Positions 1 through 6,977 of a DNA stretch of 10,421 nt are shown here, piece by piece. The stretch covers positions 1 to 10,421 of the forward strand of contig CAYWBI010000135.1 of the NCBI GenBank assembly GCA_964456445.1, given 5' to 3'. The notes beneath the pieces are model-generated. The model worked only from the letters and a program-made list of their open reading frames with translations, ran no database searches and had not been told where the DNA came from. Every line of letters begins with the position of its first letter. The stretch's first letter is position 1. The stretch comes from CAYWBI01 sp964456445 (GTDB taxonomy: Bacteria; Calditrichota; Calditrichia; Calditrichales; J004). Both the position numbers and the translations under genes were made by a program.

Positions 1-57
1 TAAGATGTAAAAGACATAGCCTGGCTGGATTAGTTTTTTCTACCAAGAAGGCAGGGG

Positions 58-2364
58 TTATTTTATGTACATAAGTTTAATGGTCTTTTGATATAACGTC
101 AAGAATGATCCCACTTGCATCCTGCAAAAATAAAGCCCGCTGGATAATTGTTCAGGTTTCCATATGATCCGATAATCTCCTTCCGGTATTGCTGTATTGA
201 AGAAATCTGAGACAACCTGGCCCTGAATGTTGTAAATTTTTATCTCGACATCTTCGGTAAAAGGGACTTTGAAGCGAATAACAGTGTTATCATTAAAAGG
301 GTTCGGATAATTATGATAAAGTATAAATCGGGTTATTTTTGGGGGAAGGTCTGTTTGGGAAATTCGTGCTGTAAGTGGTTTAATGCTTTTGTACAGTCCA
401 AAACTTTGTGTTCCGGCAAATAAATAACCCTCTGGTGATATTTCCAGTGATGTCGTAAAAGTACTGGGAGATCCGGCGCTATAATACTCCCAACTGTCCA
501 CAGAGTCGGCCAGGCGAAATATCCCATCGGCAGTACCCAGAACAACATTTCCGCGATCATCAGACACTGTACTCATTACATATCGATTAAACAGGCCTTT
601 ATTCATTGGTTTCCAGGATTCTCCAAAATCATTGGAATGGTAAACACCATCACCCAATGTGGCTAAAAAAACTTCATTATGTGTATCAATGCACATTGAT
701 GCGATTGCTGCCGAACCATGCTCAAAAGTTATAGATTTCCAAGTCGTTCCATCCCGGGAGATAAGTATTGTGGAGTCTTTTACAGCATAATAATTACCTG
801 TGCTGTCGGCAGCGATGGCTTTTATTGCTGAATGTGAACTGCTCACAACAACTTTTTCCCATGAATCGCCATTATTGGTGGAGCGATAAATATCTCCGAT
901 AGTAGTTGAAACCAGTAGTTCACCCAATGCTCCTTCGGTAATTCCGCTAATGGCATAATGATTGGAAAGTATCGGGATTGATTCCCAGGATTCAGCATTA
1001 TCTATTGAGCGAATTAAGCCAATTTCTGAAGAATTATTAAGGTGGGCGGCAATAAAAATATTACCATTTAATGTTGATACGATGGGGGCATAATACCAAA
1101 TAAATACATTTGAATCAGGTTTGACAATTGACCAGCTGACCCCCGAATCGGTACTTTTAAATATTTCACCAAGGCTTAATACAAGCATCACCCCGGATGG
1201 TGTATGCACGGTTCCTTCGATTCTCCGTGCATGAATGCCGTTATTTATATCCGTCCATTTTTCACTTATGCTGTTATATTTGTGAAGTCCATAAAAATTT
1301 CCTACCAATAAATTTCCTGATGCATCCCGTCCAACGGTTAAAGCTTTATAGTTTATGACATCCCAGCTTTCCCCTTTGTCCTCAGAAATCAATATTTTCG
1401 AATAGGTTACTAATGATATACGTCCGTTCTTTTCAACATAAATACGATACTTTTGCTCATTGACCGGTAAGGAAATTATCTCCCAGGTTTTTCCAAAATC
1501 CCTGCTCCGATACAATTGCGAATATTGAGGGGCATTAGGGGAATAGAGATTGCCGTGTTTATCCCCGGCGAGTATCATGATGGGGATGGTATCATACGAA
1601 TTAAAAATCCATGTAATTCCGGAATCCGTAGAATAGTATGTGCCACTATCGGCAGAACATGCCATTCTTCCTGCGCCCCCCAATATAACCTTTCTGATTT
1701 TCTTTCCAGGCAATATGAAATTTTGCCATGTCTTTGCTGTATCTGTTGATATCTTCACGCCATTATAGCTTGACCCTGCATATATGACGCCATTTGTATC
1801 AACTGCAAAGCCTCTGGCATCTGATTGCAGATATCCCCAGGTTTCGCCCTTATCCCTTGAAATGAAATTGTTCCAGTCTGTTTCAGCAACCACAACATTT
1901 GGCCCAAGTACTGTGACCGGTTCAACGAAATTATGCAATTGTGAAGGAAAAAGGTTCATATCCCAAGTCATTCCATTGTCTTTGGATCTATAAACTTCAC
2001 CGTCTGTACCAATATAAAGCCAGCCATCTGAGCCAAGGGCTATGCTGCGCACCGTCCCGCCGTAAGGACCGGATACCGGCTGAAATAAATCTGATGCGGA
2101 TAGTTTGGTTTGGGATTGTTTACTGAAGGTTGTGGGCGATAAAGAGAAGCTTGTCTTCTGATCTGGAGTAAATTGAAGATTCTTTTTTAGAATTAGAAAA
2201 GGCATACCATTTTGAATCTTGTATTCCTTGCCATTTGGAATATTCCAATTTCTAGAATGTGCAATATTGTTTTGGCTAAAAAGCAAGTCAAAAGAAAGCA
2301 AAACAACAAGAATTGAAAAAAACAGCATGTGTTTCTTGTTTGGATGGTGTAAATTGTTTTTCAT
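58..2364 (-). CDS. Secreted Asp-box beta-propeller protein with T9SS-like C-terminal sorting domain
   Basis: This is a 768-residue exported protein of unknown specific function. Residues 1-31 form a signal peptide: a basic start, then a hydrophobic core (LFFSILVVLLSFDLLFS). From about residue 100 to 670 there are eleven clear Asp-box motifs of the form S-x-D-x-G-x-[TS]-W, for example SKDNGMTW at 127, STDSGITW at 245, SRDFGKTW at 287 and STDSGVSW at 404. Degenerate copies lie near 364-370 and 617-625. Such repeats fold as beta-propeller blades, as in sialidases, Ycf48-like proteins and sortilin-type proteins. No sialidase catalytic set was recognised, so a binding or structural role is likelier than hydrolysis. 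Residues about 681-768 begin LYHNYPNPFN and contain VEIKIYNIQGQVV and SSGLYF, matching the type IX secretion/FlgD-like tail that directs export to the cell surface in FCB bacteria. The ATG at 2364 is preceded by GGAGAG. The gene diverges from its neighbour and stands alone on the minus strand here. Confidence 0.9.
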   Translation of the reverse strand: MKNNLHHPNKKHMLFFSILVVLLSFDLLFSQNNIAHSRNWNIPNGKEYKIQNGMPFLILKKNLQFTPDQKTSFSLSPTTFSKQSQTKLSASDLFQPVSGPYGGTVRSIALGSDGWLYIGTDGEVYRSKDNGMTWDMNLFPSQLHNFVEPVTVLGPNVVVAETDWNNFISRDKGETWGYLQSDARGFAVDTNGVIYAGSSYNGVKISTDTAKTWQNFILPGKKIRKVILGGAGRMACSADSGTYYSTDSGITWIFNSYDTIPIMILAGDKHGNLYSPNAPQYSQLYRSRDFGKTWEIISLPVNEQKYRIYVEKNGRISLVTYSKILISEDKGESWDVINYKALTVGRDASGNLLVGNFYGLHKYNSISEKWTDINNGIHARRIEGTVHTPSGVMLVLSLGEIFKSTDSGVSWSIVKPDSNVFIWYYAPIVSTLNGNIFIAAHLNNSSEIGLIRSIDNAESWESIPILSNHYAISGITEGALGELLVSTTIGDIYRSTNNGDSWEKVVVSSSHSAIKAIAADSTGNYYAVKDSTILISRDGTTWKSITFEHGSAAIASMCIDTHNEVFLATLGDGVYHSNDFGESWKPMNKGLFNRYVMSTVSDDRGNVVLGTADGIFRLADSVDSWEYYSAGSPSTFTTSLEISPEGYLFAGTQSFGLYKSIKPLTARISQTDLPPKITRFILYHNYPNPFNDNTVIRFKVPFTEDVEIKIYNIQGQVVSDFFNTAIPEGDYRIIWKPEQLSSGLYFCRMQVGSFLTLYQKTIKLMYIK

Positions 2365-2367
2365 AAA

Positions 2368-2373
2368 CTCTCC
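2368..2373 (-). promoter_or_regulatory. Ribosome binding site of the propeller protein gene
   Basis: Read on the minus strand the bases are GGAGAG, three bases before the ATG at 2364. This is the strongest Shine-Dalgarno match on that strand and fixes the start, in agreement with the signal peptide beginning at that codon. Confidence 0.7.
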
Positions 2374-2705
2374 AGATTTTACCCGAAATTAACATGGGAA
2401 AATTCTTAATCACCTTTTACACAGAATAATTATGAAGACTGTTGCTATATTATAACGTAGACTATTTTGAAGGTAGAGCAAAAACGGTACCATAAATTCA
2501 ATGCGCTTAATTCCTGTAGAATTGTTATAGCCTTAAGCGATGTGTTAACTTTGTATACAGCTTGTTGTTAACATGGTTGTCAATGCCAAGTGTATTGTAA
2601 TTTTCTTTATTCTGTTTGAAATAAAATACTAGAAGAAATTTCAAAATGCCAGTGTGGAAACGCAATTTTCGACTACGGTTTAATCGTAATTTGTACAAGG
2701 CCCTA

Positions 2706-2755
2706 GTGTCAACGATGCCCTGCTAATTTTGTGTAAACGATGATATGCTAATTGT
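2706..2755. repeat. Tandem duplication of a 25-bp unit
   Basis: Two copies lie head to tail with no spacer, 2706-2730 and 2731-2755. By eye they match at 20 of 25 positions. Shared blocks are GTGT at the start, AACGATG, and TGCTAATT near the end. No third copy was found on either side. The repeat could be a paired binding site for a regulator of the downstream gene or a chance local duplication; the sequence does not decide. Confidence 0.6.
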
Positions 2756-2905
2756 CACGAAATTTTTAATTTATTCCGCTTTCTTTTCAGAGTTCCTTGC
2801 TCGAGATACGGTGTTCAGCCTATATCAACCGGAGGAAATATTCCTAACAGTAAAGTCAAATAAGCCAACAAATCAACGAAGGGCAGTTCGGAAAGATCTT
2901 TTTAT

Positions 2906-2933
2906 CTTTTGCCTTAATCCTTTTGCCTTGTAC
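2906..2933. repeat. 14-bp direct repeat (CTTTTGCCTT core)
   Basis: The decamer CTTTTGCCTT occurs at 2906-2915 and again at 2920-2929, giving a 14-base period. It lies within a pyrimidine-rich tract of the divergent intergenic region, about 70 bases before the next start codon. It is probably local slippage in low-complexity DNA; no function is evident. Confidence 0.5.
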
Positions 2934-3000
2934 TTAATTCCCTTTTTTATCATTTAAAAATAAATTACCTTTAATATCTGAACTTAATGAAAAGAAAACC

Positions 3001-3753
3001 ATGTCCCAATATCCGGAAATCCGGGCGCTGATTCTGGCCGCGGGAAAAGGCACGCGCATGCAAAGCGATTTACCCAAGGTCTTACACCAATTGCAGGGCA
3101 AGGCGCTTATTGAACATATCATAAACAGTGTAAAAAAATTGAATCCTCAAGGCATTGGCGTGGTTGTCAGCCCTGGAATTAAAGATGACCTGCGCGGGGT
3201 ATTGGGGGATGAATTCGAGCTGATCGTCCAGGATGGGCAAAAGGGCACCGGTCATGCGGTGCTGGCCGCCGCCGATTGGTGCGCGGATTTTGACGGTGAC
3301 CTTTTGGTGCTTGTCGGTGATGCGCCCCTGATCCGCAGCGCGACCCTGCAAAAACTCCGGACGGAGCAGCGTCTGCAAAAACGGGGCGTAACCTTTGCAA
3401 CGGCTGTTTTTGATGACCCGCCACCGTGGGGCCGGGTGCTGCGTGATGCGGATGGAGCTGTATTTGGCATTGTTGAAGAAAAAGATGCCTCATCCGCTGA
3501 AAAAGAAATTAAGGAAGTGAGTTCTTCGCATTATTGTTTTAACATAGGGGATTTATATCATGCACTCCCCAAAATCGATAGAAATAATAAACAGGGTGAA
3601 TATTACCTTCCAGATGTTATTGGTCTGATGATTAACAAGGGTTTGCCGGTTCATACCATAACCGTGGATGACCCCATGGAGGTTTTTGGAATCAATACAC
3701 CCGATGACGTACATCGGGTGGAAGGATATTTGAGAAGGAAAATAACAAAATGA
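3001..3753 (+). CDS. Stand-alone GlmU-type sugar-1-phosphate nucleotidyltransferase
   Basis: This 250-residue protein aligns over its whole length with the N-terminal uridyltransferase domain of GlmU, which joins UTP and GlcNAc-1-phosphate to give UDP-GlcNAc in the cytoplasm. Visible motifs are the nucleotide-binding loop LAAGKGTRM (12-20) with PKVL (25-28), GTGHAV (82-87), the metal-binding GDAPL (Asp107), GRVLRD followed by IVEEKDA (Glu159), QGEYYLPDV (198-206) and GIN (Asn232). Full GlmU is about 450 residues and carries a left-handed beta-helix acetyltransferase half; here the chain stops just after the first domain, so acetylation must be absent. The segment equivalent to GlmU EINTG reads EVSSS (172-176), which replaces the asparagine that contacts the sugar, so the substrate may not be GlcNAc-1-phosphate. 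The ATG at 3001 lacks a clear Shine-Dalgarno sequence. A sugar kinase gene follows 302 bases downstream and may supply the sugar-1-phosphate. The fold is very likely; the exact substrate is open. Confidence 0.88.
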   Translation: MSQYPEIRALILAAGKGTRMQSDLPKVLHQLQGKALIEHIINSVKKLNPQGIGVVVSPGIKDDLRGVLGDEFELIVQDGQKGTGHAVLAAADWCADFDGDLLVLVGDAPLIRSATLQKLRTEQRLQKRGVTFATAVFDDPPPWGRVLRDADGAVFGIVEEKDASSAEKEIKEVSSSHYCFNIGDLYHALPKIDRNNKQGEYYLPDVIGLMINKGLPVHTITVDDPMEVFGINTPDDVHRVEGYLRRKITK

Positions 3754-3756
3754 AAG

Positions 3757-3838
3757 TCACTGTTCAGCTATATCAAATGCTAAAACGAATCAATGATAGT
3801 CACAGATAAGTAACGTTTAACAAATAACCGTGAAGGCG
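3757..3838. repeat. Dispersed intergenic repeat, copy A
   Basis: From 3757 to about 3830 this stretch matches 10292 to about 10363 at roughly 80 percent by eye, allowing three single-base gaps. Shared blocks include ACTGTTCAGCTATAT, CGTTTAA and AAATA followed by CCG. The copy begins four bases after the stop codon of the nucleotidyltransferase gene and runs straight into the hairpin at 3830. The two copies are 6.5 kb apart and both lie just downstream of plus-strand genes, which suggests a non-coding family dispersed in this genome. Confidence 0.65.
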
Positions 3839-3882
3839 TACAGAAAATCATAAAAAAACTTAGCGCCTTCGCGACTTTGCGG
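3830..3882. repeat. Imperfect hairpin with CTTNGCGN octamer array
   Basis: Bases 3830-3843 (GTGAAGGCGTACAG) pair with 3859-3872 (CTTAGCGCCTTCGC): ten Watson-Crick pairs, two G-T wobbles and two mismatches, around a 15-base A-rich loop. The right arm continues as three adjacent octamers, CTTAGCGC, CTTCGCGA and CTTTGCGG (3859-3882). Copy B of the dispersed repeat ends with CCGCTAAG, the reverse complement of the same octamer type. The structure may act as an RNA 3' end stabiliser or as the end of a small mobile repeat; neither is proven. Confidence 0.5.
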
Positions 3883-4055
3883 TAAAAAATAAATCTGATA
3901 AACTGACGATAAATTCTGAAGCAATAAATGTATAGATTCAATAGCTTAAATAAAACATTAAGAAAATTTAAGGTTCAGGTAAACATACCCATTGTCCGGT
4001 GAAATCTGGTTTTTAAATATAAAACAATAGTTATCATTTAGCTGAATATTAACAA

Positions 4056-5090
4056 ATGAAAACAACTTTTTCAGTTTCCGCGCCCGGTCGGATTTGTCTG
4101 TTTGGCGAACATCAGGATTATCTAAACCTGCCGGTGATTACCCAGGCCATCGACTTGCGGCTGCAGATACAGGGCCATACGATCCCCGGACGGCAATTTG
4201 AAATCGATCTGCCGGATATTGGCAAAAGGGAAGTGCTGCCTTTGCCAAAGGGTGATCATAAAATGCGCTATGTAAAGGAGCGGGATTATTTCCGCGCGGT
4301 TTATAATGTTTTAACCCGAGAAGGGTTGCGTTTTGAACATGGGATTTCCGCCCGGCTGACCAGCGGGATACCTATAAAATCCGGTACATCTTCTTCATCG
4401 GCGCTATGTGTGGCCTGGACCCGGTTTTTGTTGACCGTGGCGGAAAATGTTACCAAACGGCAACTGAAATCCGACTATATCGGGCATGTGGCTTATCTTG
4501 CCGAGGTGCAGGAGTTTGGCGAACCGGGCGGGATGATGGATCAATATGCCAGCGCGCTTGGCGGAACCCTGTACCAGGACTTTGCGGGAAAAACAGTAAA
4601 GCTAAAACCGCTGAGCATCAACACAGGCCCTTTTGTACTCGGTGATTCCCTACAGCCCAAGGATACGCACGCCATCTTACACCGCGTAAAAGACGGTGTG
4701 TTAAACGCCGTTAAAAAAATCAAAAAACATAACCCCAATTTTGACCTGGAACATGAAAACGTGGCGCGGGTAGCGGAATATGACCGCTGGCTGACCAGCA
4801 GTGAAAGTGAAGTGCTGACCGGCGCGTTGCTTAATCGGGATATCACCCGTGAAGCGAAGGCTTTGTTGGAAAACGGTGCTATGGATGACCGGCAGCTTGG
4901 GGCCTTGCTCACACGCCATCAGCGCGTTCTGGCGGATTATTCAAAAATAAGCACGCCAAAAATAGACGCGATGCTTGAGGCGGCCCAAAAGGCCGGTGCG
5001 CTTGGCGGCAAGATCAACGGTTCCGGGGGGGGGCGGCTGTATGTTCGCCTACGCGCCGCAAAATCCACAGCAGGTTGCCCGGGCAATTGA
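4056..5090 (+). CDS. Galactokinase-like GHMP sugar kinase, frameshifted at the C-terminus
   Basis: This is a cytoplasmic ATP-dependent small-molecule kinase of the GHMP superfamily. Motif 1 is APGRICLFGEHQDY (9-22) and resembles the galactokinase signature GR-x-x-L-x-GEH-x-DY, whose E, H and D contact the sugar. Motif 2, the ATP loop, is PIKSGTSSSSAL (106-117). GGMMDQYAS (158-166) matches the galactokinase catalytic-aspartate segment, so Asp162 is the likely base. Motif 3 starts KINGSGGG (319-326) and then the frame is lost at nine G (5025-5033). As written the chain ends at 344 residues with an unrelated tail. Reading eight G instead gives KINGSGGGGCMFAYAP and continues to a stop at 5149-5151, a protein of 364 residues with a normal GHMP C-terminus. 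The ATG at 4056 has no clear Shine-Dalgarno sequence but sits directly before motif 1. The substrate is probably a hexose or its derivative, phosphorylated at C1. The preceding nucleotidyltransferase gene could use the product. Confidence 0.85.
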   Translation: MKTTFSVSAPGRICLFGEHQDYLNLPVITQAIDLRLQIQGHTIPGRQFEIDLPDIGKREVLPLPKGDHKMRYVKERDYFRAVYNVLTREGLRFEHGISARLTSGIPIKSGTSSSSALCVAWTRFLLTVAENVTKRQLKSDYIGHVAYLAEVQEFGEPGGMMDQYASALGGTLYQDFAGKTVKLKPLSINTGPFVLGDSLQPKDTHAILHRVKDGVLNAVKKIKKHNPNFDLEHENVARVAEYDRWLTSSESEVLTGALLNRDITREAKALLENGAMDDRQLGALLTRHQRVLADYSKISTPKIDAMLEAAQKAGALGGKINGSGGGRLYVRLRAAKSTAGCPGN

Positions 5091-5151
5091 AAAAATAGGC
5101 GGCAAGGCTTACATTATACACAAAGCCGATGGCGTAAAAATAAATTCGTAA
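5025..5151 (+). other. G9 frameshift site and displaced C-terminus of the sugar kinase
   Basis: Nine G occupy 5025-5033, where the family sequence needs eight. Beyond the run, the next frame encodes CMFAYAP and continues to about KINS before a TAA at 5149-5151, completing GHMP motif 3 and the last helix. The extra base is either a homopolymer read error or a real slippage event that removes the last 38 or so residues. Confidence 0.8.
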
Positions 5152-5165
5152 TTTGTATTTTAAAA

Positions 5166-5170
5166 AGGGG
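5166..5170 (+). promoter_or_regulatory. Ribosome binding site of the acyl-CoA dehydrogenase gene
   Basis: The sequence AGGGG, followed by ACGGT, precedes the ATG at 5176 with five bases between. It is the clearest ribosome binding site among the metabolic genes and lies 14 bases after the repaired kinase stop, which fits translation from a shared transcript. Confidence 0.65.
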
Positions 5171-5175
5171 ACGGT

Positions 5176-6876
5176 ATGTATTTTTTCAATCCAAAAAAAG
5201 AAAAATATAATGAGCTGGATGAGAGAAGCAGGGAATTGCTGTTGAAGACCATCGGTTTTTTTGAATCCATGGGGCTGGAAAAATTAAAACACGATGACCA
5301 GGAGCGGGTTTGGTACACCGCATTCCTGGATTTTGTAAAAAAAGAAAAACTCTTTGCAACCTTTCTTACCCCTTCGGCACATAGCGCAGCTGGCAATACC
5401 CGCTGGGACACTTACCGCAATTGTAAGCTTAATGAGATTCTCGGTTTTTACGGTTTAAATTATTGGTACCCCTGGCAGGTAACCCTGTTGGGCCTGGGGC
5501 CGATTTGGATGGGCGAAAATCCGGTAATCCATAAAGAGACCGCCCGGCTTTTGCAAGAGGGGGCTATCTTTGGCTTTGGTCTTTCGGAAAAGGAACACGG
5601 CGCGGATCTGTACCAAACCGATATGATATTAACAAAGGATAAAAATGAAGGTTACCTGGCCAATGGCAGCAAGTATTATATCGGGAATGCCAACAAGGGC
5701 GCCATCATTTCCACCTTTGGCAAGATTGAAGCAGCGGATGAATATGTGTTTTTTGCCGCACGCCCGGATCATAAGAATTTCACCTGTGTAAAAAATATCG
5801 TAAATACCCAAAATTATGTGGCAGAATACCGGCTCGATAATTATCCGCTGCGCAAAGAGGATATCCTTTCCCGCGGTCGTGACGCCTGGGACAGCGCCCT
5901 TAACACCATCAATGTGGGCAAGTACAATTTGGGCTGGGCCTCCATCGGGATTTGCACCCATGCTTTTTATGAGGCGATCAATCACGCTTCCCATCGCCGT
6001 TTGTTTGATCATTTTGTAACCGATTTTCCACATATCAAACGTTTTTTTAGCGAAGCTTATGCCCGGCTGATGGCCATGAAATCTTTTGCGCAACGCGCTG
6101 CGGATTATATGCGTGCCGCCTCGGCGGAAGACCGCCGCTATCTGCTGTTCAATCCTGTGCAGAAGATGAAGGTGACCAGTCAGGGTGAAGAAGTAATCAA
6201 TTTATTGTGGGACGTGATTGCCGCCAAGGGATTTGAAAAGGATACCTTTTTTGAGATGGCCGCCCGTGATATCCGCGCGCTGCCCAAACTGGAAGGGACG
6301 GTGCATGTAAACATGGCGCTGATCATCAAATTTATGGCGAATTACTTTTTTAAGCCGGGAAATTTCCCCGCAGTACCGCGGCTGGACGGCGCGTATGATG
6401 ATGATTTTCTTTTTAAGCAAGGCGCAACAAAAGGCTTGGGCCGGATTCAGTTTCATGACTATGGCACGATTTATAAAAAGTATAACCAACCCAACGTTAA
6501 GGTTTTTCGCAGACAGATAAATATATTCAAGCTGATGCTGGCCACGGCCCGTCCGGACAAAAAACAGGCAAAAGACTTTGGGTTCCTGTTCGTGCTGGGG
6601 CAGCTTTTTACCCTGGTAGTCTATGGCCAGCTTATCTTGGAGAATGCCGGGTTCTCGGAACTTTCCGGCGAACTGATCGATTCCATCTTCGATTTTATGG
6701 TGCGCGATTTCAACCGGTATGCCCTGGAGCTGGCCCATCATCCGGTAACGGGCACCGGACAACGTCTGTTATGCAAACGGATGCAGGGCCGCCCCGTATA
6801 TGATGAGGCCCGTTTTAAAAAATTATGGCAGGATGAAGTTTTGCCGCTGGCGGACAGCTATGAGATGAAACCATAA
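5176..6876 (+). CDS. Acyl-CoA dehydrogenase family protein
   Basis: This 566-residue flavoprotein probably oxidises an acyl-CoA at the alpha-beta bond and passes electrons to electron transfer flavoprotein. The middle domain shows GFGLSEKEHGAD (around 133-144), the usual substrate/FAD segment, then NGSKYYIGNANKGAI, the expected strand of the beta-domain. In the C-terminal helical domain RDIRALPKLEGT matches the family segment with the catalytic glutamate before GT; that residue is Glu373. The protein is longer than the classic 380-400 residue short- and medium-chain enzymes, with an added N-terminal helical region and about 190 residues after Glu373, so it belongs with the long bacterial members. 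No signal peptide or clear membrane segment is seen. The start at 5176 has a good ribosome binding site. The gene follows the repaired kinase stop by 24 bases, so the two are probably co-transcribed. The acyl substrate cannot be read from the sequence. Confidence 0.88.
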   Translation: MYFFNPKKEKYNELDERSRELLLKTIGFFESMGLEKLKHDDQERVWYTAFLDFVKKEKLFATFLTPSAHSAAGNTRWDTYRNCKLNEILGFYGLNYWYPWQVTLLGLGPIWMGENPVIHKETARLLQEGAIFGFGLSEKEHGADLYQTDMILTKDKNEGYLANGSKYYIGNANKGAIISTFGKIEAADEYVFFAARPDHKNFTCVKNIVNTQNYVAEYRLDNYPLRKEDILSRGRDAWDSALNTINVGKYNLGWASIGICTHAFYEAINHASHRRLFDHFVTDFPHIKRFFSEAYARLMAMKSFAQRAADYMRAASAEDRRYLLFNPVQKMKVTSQGEEVINLLWDVIAAKGFEKDTFFEMAARDIRALPKLEGTVHVNMALIIKFMANYFFKPGNFPAVPRLDGAYDDDFLFKQGATKGLGRIQFHDYGTIYKKYNQPNVKVFRRQINIFKLMLATARPDKKQAKDFGFLFVLGQLFTLVVYGQLILENAGFSELSGELIDSIFDFMVRDFNRYALELAHHPVTGTGQRLLCKRMQGRPVYDEARFKKLWQDEVLPLADSYEMKP

Positions 6877-6964
6877 ATATCAGTGCACAGAGTACAGTAA
6901 ACAATTAGAGATGATTAATAATATGATCGGTTAAAAATAATGACCGTTTAAGCTAATAATTTTT

Positions 6965-6970
6965 AAGGGT
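6965..6970 (+). promoter_or_regulatory. Ribosome binding site supporting a TTG start
   Basis: AAGGGT lies seven bases before TTG at 6978. No ATG or GTG occurs in frame between this site and the conserved N-terminal region of the restriction-modification protein, so TTG is the most likely initiator. Confidence 0.55.
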
Positions 6971-6977
6971 ATCTGGT

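Larger units (their letters stand above)
2365..3000. other. Divergent intergenic region, no supported gene
   Basis: This AT-rich stretch of 636 bases separates the minus-strand propeller gene from the plus-strand nucleotidyltransferase gene, so both promoters should lie here. On the minus strand a TATAAT hexamer (plus-strand ATTATA at 2449-2454) sits about 85 bases before the propeller start, but no good -35 partner is visible, so it is only a weak promoter candidate. The right half holds a 25-bp tandem repeat at 2706-2755 and a 14-bp direct repeat at 2906-2933. The one open frame, 2745-2957 (70 codons), starts inside the tandem repeat, has no ribosome binding site and is biased by pyrimidine-rich DNA, so it is not called as a gene. 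Confidence 0.6.
3754..4055. other. Intergenic region with a dispersed repeat and hairpin
   Basis: No gene is seen in these 302 bases. The first part holds one copy of a dispersed repeat (3757-3838) running into an imperfect hairpin and octamer array (3830-3882). The rest is AT-rich. A TATAAA hexamer at 4018-4023, 33 bases before the kinase start, could be a -10 element, but no well-spaced -35 is visible. No T-run follows the hairpin, so a classical intrinsic terminator is not supported. Confidence 0.6.

Noticed and set aside
30..57. Possible terminator after the propeller gene (CTGCC/GGTAG on the minus strand)
   Set aside because: The stem is five pairs with one wobble and is followed by A rather than T on the transcribed strand.
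2745..2957. Open frame of 70 codons before the nucleotidyltransferase gene
   Set aside because: It starts inside the tandem repeat, has no ribosome binding site, and its C-terminal half comes from pyrimidine-rich repeated DNA, so it gives no recognisable protein.
2365..3000. Possible CRISPR array or replication iterons because of the tandem repeats
   Set aside because: Only two imperfect abutting units occur, with no spacers, no cas genes and no DnaA-box cluster or replication gene nearby.
3179..3493. Long minus-strand open frames inside the nucleotidyltransferase gene, and similar ones inside the kinase, dehydrogenase and restriction-modification genes
   Set aside because: They lie antisense to well-supported coding sequence, lack ribosome binding sites and read as frame shadows.
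6920..6954. Small inverted repeat (CGGTTA/TGACCG) and an ACCGTTTAA block resembling the dispersed repeat
   Set aside because: The stem is only six pairs with a wobble and no T-run, and the match to the dispersed repeat is too short to call a third copy.
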